DNA from: JBKBMT01 sp046295655
GTDB taxonomy: Bacteria; Pseudomonadota; Alphaproteobacteria; Rhodobacterales; Rhodobacteraceae
Assembly (NCBI GenBank): GCA_046295655.1
Contig: JBKBMT010000028.1
Location: forward strand, 1 to 35,722
Direction of reading: 5' to 3'
DNA: 35,722 nucleotides
The notes beneath the pieces are model-generated. The model saw only the letters and a program-made list of their open reading frames with translations. It made no database searches and was not told the origin of the DNA. Position 1 is the stretch's first letter. Each line of letters begins with the position of its first letter. Position numbers and translations under genes: made by a program. Below, piece after piece: positions 17,871 to 25,576 of the stretch.

Positions 17871-18128
17871 ATGACCCTGCACTTCACCGATTTCGCATTC
17901 GACCGGGCGCCTTGCGCCCCGGCCTGCACCCCGACCCCGGTCGCCCGCTGGGAGCGCTGCCCCCGGACCGGGCACCTGCACTGCCGCTGGCAGCCCGCCG
18001 CCTCGGGGCGGACCGGGTCGGACGACCGTCTGACACTGGCCGCACCGCAGGCCCGCGCCGCCTCGGCCCGCGCCGACGAGCAGCTTGCAGCACTCCTGAT
18101 CCGTCACCGGGAGCTGCGCGCGGCCTGA
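17871..18128 (+). CDS. small hypothetical protein
   Basis: 85 residues from ATG 17871, with GGAGGC 7 nt upstream. The first half holds CAPACTP and RWERCPRTGHLHCRW, four cysteines and two histidines in C-x3-C and C-x6-C spacing that could bind a metal. The second half is a helical, Arg/Ala-rich tail (ARADEQLAALLIRHRELRAA). Followed 36 bp later by the DUF2493 gene. No family recognised; the ribosome binding site and conserved-looking helix argue for a real gene. Confidence 0.5.
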   Translation: MTLHFTDFAFDRAPCAPACTPTPVARWERCPRTGHLHCRWQPAASGRTGSDDRLTLAAPQARAASARADEQLAALLIRHRELRAA

Positions 18129-18164
18129 GGGTCTGCGCGCCGCTTTGAACGGACGGAGGTTGCC

Positions 18165-18578
18165 ATGCGTCTGCTGGTCGCCGGTGGGCGGCATCTGGAT
18201 GATGTCGCGCTGATCCACAACGCCCTTGAACGGGTTCATGCCCGAAACCCCCTCACCGTGCTGATCCACGGCGGCCACGCCTTTCTGGGCGTCGCCGCCG
18301 AGGACTGGGCGCGAGAACATGATGTCCACGTCCTGCGCTACCCGGCCAACTGGCGTCTGCACGGCAAGCGCGCCGAGGGTATCCGGAACGCCTTCATGCT
18401 GGCCGACAGCCGGCCCGACATGTGTCTCGCCCTGCCGGGCGGCGAGAATACGCGCCTGCTTGCCATGGCCGCCATGGCCCGCGGGCTGGCGGTGCTGAAT
18501 CATCGCGCGGTGCGTCTGTCCGGGAAGGACCGGGTGCCCGGCCCCTTGTCCACCGATCCCGAGCCCGAACCGGTCTGA
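18165..18578 (+). CDS. DUF2493 / YspA-type SLOG-fold protein
   Basis: 137 residues. LLVAGGRHLDDVALIHNALERVHARNP (about 3-29), TVLIHGGHAFLGVAAEDWARE (about 31-51) and GIRNAFMLADSRPDMCLALPGGENT (about 72-96) match the DUF2493/YspA cpYpsA-related group of the SLOG superfamily, whose Rossmann-like fold binds nucleotides or nucleotide-derived ligands. Such genes are common on plasmids, prophages and islands; the biochemical role is not established. GGAGG lies ~6 nt before ATG 18165. Its presence between small genes and mgtE suggests the segment is accessory. Confidence 0.75.
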   Translation: MRLLVAGGRHLDDVALIHNALERVHARNPLTVLIHGGHAFLGVAAEDWAREHDVHVLRYPANWRLHGKRAEGIRNAFMLADSRPDMCLALPGGENTRLLAMAAMARGLAVLNHRAVRLSGKDRVPGPLSTDPEPEPV

Positions 18579-18659
18579 GAGACGCAACGTGCGCGTGACG
18601 CCCGCTGCCCCCCCCCTTGCTCCGCATTCCACGCCCCGCCCGTGACAGGAGGCCCCGCC

Positions 18660-18984
18660 ATGAAGATGATGCTTACCCCCATCGACGCCGTCCCCCGGCA
18701 CCGATCCGATCTCCACGCTCGAGCCGATGCGGGCGGAGATGACGCGCCGCGCCGCGGTTCTGGGCATCGTCGAGAAACGTCCGAAGAAGGGCCCGGGGAA
18801 GAAAGCCCTGAAGGTGCTCGAAAAGGCACCCAAGACCGCGATGGCCACGGCCGATGCCCGGCCGGACGCCACCGCGCCGCGGTCCGCCATGGCCGACAAC
18901 GGAGAAACGCCGCGGCTCTGCGCATTCTACCGCGACGGCGATCGGATCGGCCCCGTCCGCATGAGCGACCTGTCGCACGCCTGA
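18660..18984 (+). pseudogene. small basic protein gene with apparent frameshift
   Basis: A strong ribosome binding site (AGGAGG) precedes ATG 18660, which encodes MKMMLTPIDAVP. In the same frame the sequence then becomes Arg/Gly-rich shadow-like protein. Removing one C from the C5 run at 18692-18696 joins it to TDPISTLEPMRAEMTRRAA and on to a stop at 18982-18984, giving a coherent 107-residue protein. Its middle is Lys-rich (KRPKKGPGKKALKVLEKAPK), and its end reads CAFYRDGDRIGPVRMSDL. Either the gene is broken, the C-run was miscalled, or ribosomes shift there. An alternative is an intact 85-residue gene starting at ATG 18727, but that ATG lacks a good ribosome binding site. Family not recognised. 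Confidence 0.5.
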
Positions 18985-19020
18985 TCGCGCTACCCGATCT
19001 TTGAAACCAGAGGACCGATC

Positions 19021-20394
19021 ATGACCATCCTGACAAATGCCCTGACCACCTGGCTGGCATCCGGCGACACCGCCTCCGTGCGTGAGGCGGTGAAGTCGAT
19101 GCACCCGGCCGATATCGCCAACGAGATCGGCGGGCTGAAGCCCGCGGATGCCGCCCGCGTCCTGACCGCCTTGCCGCCTGACCGGCAGGGCACGGTCTTC
19201 GGCTATTTCGACGCGTCCTTCCAGATCGCCATGGCAAGGTCGCTGCCGCGGACCGAGCTCGCCCGGATCGTCACCGCCATGAGCCATGACGAGCGCGCCG
19301 ACTTCTGGAAGCGCCTCGACCCGGCGGCGCGCGATGCGCTGATGCCGGCCCTCGCCCAGGCTGAACGCGAGGACATTCGCCGCCTTGCCGCCTATCCCGA
19401 AGGCACCGCCGGGGCGCTGATGACCTCGGACTATGCCACGCTTTCGCCCGACGAGACGGTGCGCGAAGCGATCGCCCGCCTTCGCCGCGAGGCGCCGGAC
19501 GCCGAGACGATCTATGCGGCCTATGTGGTGGACGAGGACCGGACGCTTCTGGGGGTGGTCTCGCTGCGCGACCTGATCCTTGCCGACGAGGAAACACGGG
19601 TCTCCGACCTGATGCAGACGAGCCCTGCCGTCGCGAATGTCGACGACACAAAGGATCAGGTCGCCGAGCAGATCGCGAGCTATGACGTTCTTGCGCTGCC
19701 GGTCGTGACCGACGGGCGCAGGCTCGTCGGAATCGTGACGGTGGACGATGCGCTCGACATCGCACAGGGCGAACGCGGGCGCCGGCTGGTGCAGTTCGGT
19801 GCGGCAGCACCGATCGCGGGCGGACCCGATCTCGACATGCGCAATTCGCCGTTCTCGGCGATGTTCAAGGTGCGGGTGTTCTGGCTCGCGGTTCTGGTGG
19901 TCTTCGGGGCGATCACCTCGACCTTCGTCGCCGGGCAGGAGGAGCTTCTGTCCGAAGTGATCATCCTCGCCGCCTTCATCGCACCCATCGTGGATATGGG
20001 GGGCAACACCGGCAGCCAGTCGGCGACACTCGTCATTCGCAGCATGGCTCTCGGTCAGTTCACCGTAAGCTGGCGCGACATCTGGTTCGTGATCCGGCGC
20101 GAGATTCCGGTCGCACTGTCGCTGGGCGTGGTCATCGCTCTGATGGAGGCGGTGCTGGCCTTCTTCTCGAAAGGTGTTGGCGGCGAGGTGCTGATGGTCG
20201 TTGGGCTGGCGATGCTGGCGTGCACCGTGCTCGGCGCGCTGATCGGGGCGCTGCTGCCCTTTGCCGCCCGGCGCATCGGGACCGATCCGGCGACACTGTC
20301 CTCGCCGATGATCACCTCGATCATGGATATGCTGGGCGTGTTCATCTACTTCGGGCTGGCCTATGCGTTCCTCGGCCATCTCCTGGTGGACTGA
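19021..20394 (+). CDS. mgtE: magnesium transporter MgtE
   Basis: 457 residues with the full MgtE layout. The N-terminal superhelical domain (about 1-125) has the motifs MHPADIANEIGGL and SHDERADFWKRL. Two CBS domains (about 130-255) begin after the linker YPEGTAGALMTSDYATL. The membrane domain (about 280-457) has five helices and the pore signature GGNTGSQSATLVIRSMALG (327-345). MgtE is a Mg2+-gated inner-membrane channel whose cytosolic domains close it when Mg2+ is plentiful. AGAGGA precedes ATG 19021. It lies 36 bp after the frameshifted small gene; an mgtC-like gene follows. Confidence 0.95.
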   Translation: MTILTNALTTWLASGDTASVREAVKSMHPADIANEIGGLKPADAARVLTALPPDRQGTVFGYFDASFQIAMARSLPRTELARIVTAMSHDERADFWKRLDPAARDALMPALAQAEREDIRRLAAYPEGTAGALMTSDYATLSPDETVREAIARLRREAPDAETIYAAYVVDEDRTLLGVVSLRDLILADEETRVSDLMQTSPAVANVDDTKDQVAEQIASYDVLALPVVTDGRRLVGIVTVDDALDIAQGERGRRLVQFGAAAPIAGGPDLDMRNSPFSAMFKVRVFWLAVLVVFGAITSTFVAGQEELLSEVIILAAFIAPIVDMGGNTGSQSATLVIRSMALGQFTVSWRDIWFVIRREIPVALSLGVVIALMEAVLAFFSKGVGGEVLMVVGLAMLACTVLGALIGALLPFAARRIGTDPATLSSPMITSIMDMLGVFIYFGLAYAFLGHLLVD

Positions 20395-20704
20395 GGATCA
20401 TGGCACTGTGGCGCAGCATGGTCGGCCGATCCGATGCGGCCCTGTTGCGCCTCTTTGCCCAAGCGATGTTCGCCTGCTCCCGGGTCTGGCCGCGTCTGTG
20501 GTTCAGGTTTGGCAGCGCGGGGGTTATCGGGGCCGATCGGTCCTGGGCCGAGATCGACGGGGCCGCCCGCCTGAACCGGCTGGCGCTGCCCTCCCCGAAG
20601 CCATGCCGTCGTGCTCACCGCGCGACAAGGCTGATCCCCCGTCTTCAAAGCGTCACCGGACCGTCATGGACCCCACCTAAGTTGCAGTTGAATCGAGGTT
20701 TCTC
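20395..20704 (+). other. mgtE-mgtC gap; possible degenerate short gene
   Basis: An ATG at 20400, 5 bp after mgtE, opens a frame that runs to 20735 and overlaps the mgtC start. Its first ~65 residues look protein-like (LRLFAQAMFACSRVWPRLW, ADRSWAEIDGAARLNRLALP); the rest does not. A neighbouring frame continues after LALP with a more natural composition, so a short gene with a frameshift near 20595 is possible. I recognise no family and do not call it. Confidence 0.3.
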
Positions 20705-21406
20705 ATGTCCATTGCCCCCGAAGTCGCCGTTCTGAACCTTGCCGTTGCCCTGGCCCTCGGCGCGGCAGTCGGGTTCGAGCGGCAATGGCGCCAGCGGCTC
20801 GCGGGCCTGCGCACCAATACGCTGGTGGCACTCGGCGCGGCCAGCTTCACCGTCTTCGCAGCCTCCTTTCCCGACGAGGTCAGCCCGACCCGTGTCGCCG
20901 CACAGGTCGTCTCGGGTATCGGTTTTCTAGGCGCGGGGATCATCTTCCGCGAGGGGTTCAATGTCCGTGGCCTGAACACGGCCGCCACGCTGTGGACCGC
21001 CGCCTCCATCGGCCTTCTCGCGGGGGCCGGGCAGTATCTGCTGGCCGTCGCGGTGACAGGTATGGTGGTCTTCGTCAACCTCGCGCTTCGCCCGCTCTCG
21101 CGCCTGCTGGACCGTCAGCCGATCCAGACCACCGAACTGTTGCGCAACTACGCCGTCGAGATCGTCTGCCGGAGCGCCGAGGAGGCCCATGTCCGCGCCC
21201 TCATGCTGCAAGGCTTTGCCACATCGGGCCTGCACCTCACTGCACTCGACAGCGAGAACATCGAGGGCAGCGATCGCGTGGAGGTCACGGCCGCGGTCAA
21301 TGGTGAAGGCGTGCCGCCCGGCGCGCTCGAGCAGATCGTTGGCCGCCTGAGCCTGGAACCCGCCGTGACCGCCGCGCGCTGGCGGATGACGACCGACGTG
21401 GCCTGA
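20705..21406 (+). CDS. MgtC/SapB-family membrane protein
   Basis: 233 residues. The N-terminal MgtC domain has about four or five helices with family motifs: LALGAAVGFERQWRQR (16-31), AGLRTNTLVALGAA (33-46), VSGIGFLGAGIIFREG (68-83) and VRGLNTAATLWTAASIGL (86-103). A soluble C-terminal domain (about 142-233) follows, as in longer MgtC relatives, where it resembles an ACT-type fold. Family members help cells cope with low magnesium and modulate F-type ATPase in Salmonella; in other bacteria the role is less defined. Position after mgtE supports a magnesium-related job. The ribosome binding site is weak (GAGGTT). Confidence 0.88.
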   Translation: MSIAPEVAVLNLAVALALGAAVGFERQWRQRLAGLRTNTLVALGAASFTVFAASFPDEVSPTRVAAQVVSGIGFLGAGIIFREGFNVRGLNTAATLWTAASIGLLAGAGQYLLAVAVTGMVVFVNLALRPLSRLLDRQPIQTTELLRNYAVEIVCRSAEEAHVRALMLQGFATSGLHLTALDSENIEGSDRVEVTAAVNGEGVPPGALEQIVGRLSLEPAVTAARWRMTTDVA

Positions 21407-21714
21407 CGCAGGCAGCGCCCTTGGACCTGTCCCGGCATAGCCCTCAGCAAAGGGCAGGTTCCGGGAGAGGTACGTGGCAGCCTTTGGAACGCGCGAACGG
21501 CTGCCATGGGCCGAGAGCGGCCGGTTACGGGATTTCCGGCCATAATGTGATGGCGAAGAGCGAAATGCGACGTGGCCGCTCTTGCCGGACTCGTCACCGG
21601 GCTGGTGGACTCAGCCGACAGCCGCGGCACTTCCGCCGTTCACATCGACGCCAGCGGCCGGAACTGTGGCGCGGGGTGCTGCGTTGTTCCGCACACCCAC
21701 GAACAGGATATCCG
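21407..21714 (+). other. intergenic, mgtC-like to OmpA-family gene
   Basis: 308 bp with no gene I can support. A frame runs into the OmpA-family gene without a stop, but its translation is shadow-like and the signal peptide fixes the start at 21715. A small stem GCCCT-6-AGGGC lies about 40 bp after the mgtC stop and might end that transcript. No promoter was recognised. Confidence 0.35.
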
Positions 21715-23562
21715 ATGCGCCGCACATCCCTGAAGACCTCCACCGCCCTGTCCCTTTCGCTGGCCGCACTGATCCTTGCGCCCCGTGCCGTCATTGCGCA
21801 GCAGCCAGACCCGGAAACCCTTGCCCTGTTCACCCCGGAGGTGGCGCAATGCCTGGAAACCGGCGCCCCGGCGGACTGCGACCCGCATCTCGTGGCGCTT
21901 CTGACCTGCGCCGAAGATCCGCTGGCGCACATCTGCCGCGATCTTCTGGCCGACCCCGCAACCGCCTTCGACCGGCCCGAGAACGTGGCGCGCATCAACG
22001 CGGCGCTGGCGGCCTTTGCCGATGCGGGCCTGCCCGCGGAGGCGCCCGCCGAGGAAACCGCCGATGCGCCTTCGGAAGACCCTGCCCCGGAGGATGGCGA
22101 TACTGACGTGGACACGGCCGAGGAGAGCCCCGAACCGGAACCCGAGGCGGTCGCCGCCGAGCAGGCCGACCCCGAACCCGCCGATGCGTCGGAGGCATCC
22201 GCGCTCGACGCAGGGCCGGAAGTCGAGGCCACCTCCGACGCCGACGCGGACCTTCGCGAGGCCGAAGCCGAGGCTGCCGCGGCGGAGGTGGAACGGCTTC
22301 TGCGCGAGGCCGAGGCGGCTGCGGTCGAGGAACCGGAAGTGGTCGAGGAAATCATCGCCGAGGCCGAACCGGCGCCGGTCGAAGCCCCTGCGCCCCGGCT
22401 GAGTGCGCGCGACCAGGCGTTGATCGAGGAACTGGCCAGCCGCCCGGAGGTGGCGACCGCACTGGGGATCCTCGGCGCCGCGCTGGCGCGCGAGGAGGCA
22501 GCCGACCCCGAGGCGGCTGACGCTGCCGGGTCCGTCGAACCGGCCCAGCCCGCCGAGGTGATGGAGGACGAGGTGACCGCCGACGAGATCCGGCGCAGCA
22601 CCGAGGACTTCGGCTCGCGGCTCACGCTCGAGGCCGATGCGCAGGCGCTGGCCGAGGGCCGCGTCGGGCGTCCGAACCGCGATCTGGAACGGGCCGGGCT
22701 TGCGGCGCTGGGCGCTCTGGCGGTCGGGATGATGATCGACCGCAACCGGGTCGTTGCGCGTGGCGATGAACGGGTGATCGTGCAGCGCGACGACGGCGAT
22801 CTGGCGATCTGGCGCGACGATGATGCGATCCTTCGGGCCGAGGGCGGCAACCGGCGGATCGAACGCTACGCCGACGGCACCTCGGTCTCCGAATGGATGC
22901 GCGCCGACGGCACCCGGGTGGTCACGGTCCGCGATGCGACCGGACGGGTGCTCAGCCGCCAGCGGGTGCTGGCCGACGGCACGGTGATCCGGCTGTTCGA
23001 CGATGCGCTGCGGGTCGAGCCGGTGGATGTCGCGGCCCTGCCCGAGATGCGCTATCGCGAACTGCGTCTCGGGCCGCGGACCGACCCGGATCGGGCGCTG
23101 CTGCTGCTGGAACAGGCCGAGGCCGACGCGCGGGCGGTGGACCGTGCCTTCTCGCTGCGCCAGATCCGCGAGGTGCGGCAGGTGCGCGAACTGGTGCCGG
23201 TGCTCAGCCCCGATCCGATCACCTTCGAGACCAACCGCGCCAATATCCGCAGCGACGAAGTGCCGAAGCTTCTTCAGGTCGGTCGGGTCATGGCGCGACT
23301 GATCGAACGCAACCCGCGCGAGGTGTTCCTGATCGAAGGCCATACCGATGCGACCGGACCCGCAGCCTACAATCTCGGCCTGTCCGACCGGCGCGCGGAA
23401 TCGGTCGCGCTGGCGCTGACGGAGTTCTTCGGCATCCCGCCCGAGAACATGATCGTCCAGGGCTATGGCGAGCGCTATCTGCGTGTGCCCACCCAGGCCG
23501 CCGAGGAACGCAACCGCCGCGTCGTGGTGCGCCGGATCACCCCGCTGCTGCCCGCCGGCTGA
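21715..23562 (+). CDS. OmpA-family protein with long acidic linker
   Basis: 615 residues. A signal peptide (MRRTSLKTSTALSLSLAALILAPRAVIA, about 1-28) directs export. Residues ~30-100 contain several cysteines (CLETGAPADCD, LTCAEDPLAHICRDLL). Residues ~105-310 form an Ala/Glu/Pro-rich, strongly acidic stretch. A region with ADGT repeats (RYADGTSVSEW, RADGTRVVTV, LADGTVIRLF) follows. The C-terminal OmpA-like peptidoglycan-binding domain (about 498-610) carries ITFETNRANIRS, IEGHTDATGPAAYNLGLSDRRAESV and QGYGERYL. It probably sits in the outer membrane or periplasm bound to peptidoglycan. ATG 21715 is fixed by the signal peptide. No neighbour suggests a specific partner. Confidence 0.88.
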   Translation: MRRTSLKTSTALSLSLAALILAPRAVIAQQPDPETLALFTPEVAQCLETGAPADCDPHLVALLTCAEDPLAHICRDLLADPATAFDRPENVARINAALAAFADAGLPAEAPAEETADAPSEDPAPEDGDTDVDTAEESPEPEPEAVAAEQADPEPADASEASALDAGPEVEATSDADADLREAEAEAAAAEVERLLREAEAAAVEEPEVVEEIIAEAEPAPVEAPAPRLSARDQALIEELASRPEVATALGILGAALAREEAADPEAADAAGSVEPAQPAEVMEDEVTADEIRRSTEDFGSRLTLEADAQALAEGRVGRPNRDLERAGLAALGALAVGMMIDRNRVVARGDERVIVQRDDGDLAIWRDDDAILRAEGGNRRIERYADGTSVSEWMRADGTRVVTVRDATGRVLSRQRVLADGTVIRLFDDALRVEPVDVAALPEMRYRELRLGPRTDPDRALLLLEQAEADARAVDRAFSLRQIREVRQVRELVPVLSPDPITFETNRANIRSDEVPKLLQVGRVMARLIERNPREVFLIEGHTDATGPAAYNLGLSDRRAESVALALTEFFGIPPENMIVQGYGERYLRVPTQAAEERNRRVVVRRITPLLPAG

Positions 23563-23587
23563 GCCGCGGCGGGACGGCCCGGCTCAG
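23559..23587. terminator. hairpin spanning two convergent stop codons
   Basis: CTGAGCCG (23559-23566) pairs with CGGCTCAG (23580-23587), an 8-bp stem with a 13-nt loop. The left arm contains the OmpA-gene TGA and the right arm the dctM stop. Likely a shared terminator, although no T-run follows. Confidence 0.55.
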
Positions 23588-24912
23588 ATCAGCGCCAAGG
23601 TCAGGACCGGAAAGGCGGCAAGCGTCGCCAGCACGGCCAGCATCACCAGGATGAACGGCAGCGTGCCCAGAAACACCTGTTCGACCCCCACCCGGGGGTC
23701 GTTCAGCGTGTTGTGGACGGTAAACACCGATATGCCGAACGGCGGGGTCAGCAACCCGATCTCGACCGCGAGCACGGTCAGGATGCCGAAATGGATCAGG
23801 TCGAACCCCATGCCCTGCGCGATCGGCGCGACGATCGGCACGATGATCAGCAGGATCGATGTGGAATCGAGGATCATGCCCATCAGGATGATCAGCAGGA
23901 CATAGGCCAGAAGGAAGGTCTGGGGCGTGAAGCCCCCCGCCCGCACCAGCCCCGCCACCGCATTCGGCAGACCCGCCACCGACAGCATCCGGCTGTAGAA
24001 GCCGGCCGCAATCAGCAGAAGCAGGATCGAGACCGAGATCAGCCCGGTCTGACGGATCACCTCCCAGGCGCGGGTCCGGTCGAGGCTGCGGCGCGCGAGC
24101 GCGATCAGAAGCGCGCCGAAGGCCCCGACCCCGCCGGCCTCGGTGGGCGAGAAATAGCCCGAATAGAGCCCGCCGAGCACCAGCGCGACCAGCAGCGCGA
24201 TCGGCACCAGCTTGGCCGCCATCTCGCCCGCGCCCATGGTCTGCGGCGGGGCGGCGACGGCGGCGGCCCGCCGCGCGGCCGGGTCGGAAAAGACGAAACC
24301 CGGCCGCAGCGCCGCAAGCGCCATGATGATGCCGACGAAGCCGAAGGCCAGCATCAGCCCCGGTATGACGCCGGCGACGAACAGCCTGCCGATCGAAACC
24401 TCGGCCAGCACGCCGTAGATGATCAGCAGGAGCGACGGCGGGATCATCATCCCCAGCACCGACGAACCGGCCACCGTGCCGGCCGCAAAGGCGGGTCGGT
24501 AACCGTGCCGCCGCATCTCGGGCACCGCGACGCGGGTAAAGACCGCAGCCGAGGCAATCGAGACGCCGGTGACGGCGGCAAAGACGGTGTTCGCCGCCAC
24601 CGTGGCCACCCCCAGCCCGCCGAGCAGGCGGCGCAGCAGCACCTCGGCCACCGCGAAGGTGTCGCGCCCCACGTTCGAGACGCTGACCAGAAGCCCCATC
24701 AGCACGAACAGCGGGATCGTGGCGAACAGATAGTCGGCGATCCCGTTCCAGGCGGTTATGTCCAGCAGCCGGAAGGCGAGATCGATGTTGCCCCGGATCA
24801 GCCAGATCCCCAGGAAGCCGACAAGGATCAGGGCCACCGCGATGTGCAGGCCGAGAAGGATCAGCGCGACCAGAAGGCCGATCAGCAGAAGCCCGATCGT
24901 CAGGCTGGTCAT
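23584..24912 (-). CDS. dctM: TRAP transporter large permease (DctM type)
   Basis: 442 residues, almost entirely hydrophobic, with about 11-12 membrane helices. Family landmarks are LLVALILLGLHIAVALILVGFLG near the start, AVTGVSIASAAVFTRVAVPEM, GSSVLGMMIPPSLLLIIYGVLAEVSIG (the IPPS motif is diagnostic), YFSPTEAGGVGAFGALL and GMILDSTSILLIIVPI. It forms the Na+-coupled transport channel of a tripartite carboxylate importer. The start overlaps the dctQ stop by 4 nt (ATGA). It is the last gene of the minus-strand block. Confidence 0.95.
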   Translation of the reverse strand: MTSLTIGLLLIGLLVALILLGLHIAVALILVGFLGIWLIRGNIDLAFRLLDITAWNGIADYLFATIPLFVLMGLLVSVSNVGRDTFAVAEVLLRRLLGGLGVATVAANTVFAAVTGVSIASAAVFTRVAVPEMRRHGYRPAFAAGTVAGSSVLGMMIPPSLLLIIYGVLAEVSIGRLFVAGVIPGLMLAFGFVGIIMALAALRPGFVFSDPAARRAAAVAAPPQTMGAGEMAAKLVPIALLVALVLGGLYSGYFSPTEAGGVGAFGALLIALARRSLDRTRAWEVIRQTGLISVSILLLLIAAGFYSRMLSVAGLPNAVAGLVRAGGFTPQTFLLAYVLLIILMGMILDSTSILLIIVPIVAPIAQGMGFDLIHFGILTVLAVEIGLLTPPFGISVFTVHNTLNDPRVGVEQVFLGTLPFILVMLAVLATLAAFPVLTLALI

Positions 24913-25445
24913 CGGCCCCTCCAGACCACCGCGGCCTGCCGCAGCGCGACGATCAGGGCGGCCAGCACGGCCAGTCCGACCCCGCCCACCATCAGGGCCC
25001 GGAACGGCCAGAGCGGGATGGTGAACACCCCCTGCACGCCGAAGAACTCGGCCGTGGTCCAGGTCCGTATCAGGTTCGGCCAGGCGGCATAGAGGATCAG
25101 GCCGAAGGCCACGGCGGCGGTCAGGGCGAACAGCGTCTCGAGCAGCGCCACCGCGCGCCCGCTGGCCCGGCCGATCAGACGGATCACCAGATCCGACCGG
25201 GTCAGCCGGCCCTGAAGGATTGCCGCCGCAAGCTGCAGGAACACGATCGCCACCACCGACCGCCCTGCGATCTCGGCCACGCCGGTGATCGGCATGTTCA
25301 GAAAGCTGCGCCCGATGACATCGGCAACGATGAGCAGCATCAGCGCGACGATCCAGACCGATCCGACCGCGGACAGGGCGGCTGCGATCCGGTCGGGGGT
25401 GCCCCCGGGGGCGGGCGCTTCGGTGCTTTCGGTGCTGTCGCTCAT
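24909..25445 (-). CDS. dctQ: TRAP transporter small permease (DctQ type)
   Basis: 178 residues with four membrane helices, at about 25-45, 62-84, 104-124 and 146-170. Family-like features are VADVIGRSFLNMPITGVAEI (about 40-59) and FLQLAAAILQGRLTRSDLVI. It binds the large permease and assists docking of the solute-binding protein. Encoded between dctP (131 bp upstream, across a hairpin-rich gap) and dctM (4-nt overlap). The N-terminus is soluble and acidic. Confidence 0.9.
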   Translation of the reverse strand: MSDSTESTEAPAPGGTPDRIAAALSAVGSVWIVALMLLIVADVIGRSFLNMPITGVAEIAGRSVVAIVFLQLAAAILQGRLTRSDLVIRLIGRASGRAVALLETLFALTAAVAFGLILYAAWPNLIRTWTTAEFFGVQGVFTIPLWPFRALMVGGVGLAVLAALIVALRQAAVVWRGR

Positions 25446-25483
25446 CGTCCGGGCCTTGCTGCCTTGCCGTTCAGGACGGACGC

Positions 25484-25553
25484 GGGGCCCGGGGGCCCCC
25501 CCCCCGCCCGCCCCCGGGGCCGGGCGCGCCCCGGGGCGGCACCCCGGGCGCGC
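25484..25553 (-). promoter_or_regulatory. hairpin-rich gap between dctP and dctQ
   Basis: Read on the minus strand, a 12-bp stem with one bulge (arms 25542-25553 and 25524-25536, 5-nt loop) lies ~24 nt after the dctP stop. A second GGGGCCC/GGGCCCC stem occurs at 25484-25499, and a run of ten C bases at 25496-25505. Such stems after binding-protein genes often stabilise the upstream mRNA or cause partial termination, so that dctP is made in excess. The homopolymer also makes this a spot for sequencing error. Confidence 0.5.
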
Positions 25554-25576
25554 GAACGCTGGTCATGGTATGCGGC

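Noticed and set aside
18673..20379. 568-codon minus-strand frame opposite mgtE
   Set aside because: Shadow of mgtE; rich in His/Asp/Gly with no motif.
16590..21714. Direct repeat of the tRNA-Arg 3' end as an attachment site
   Set aside because: No second copy of the TTCGAATCCTGTCGGGTGC segment was seen in the window, and there is no integrase gene.
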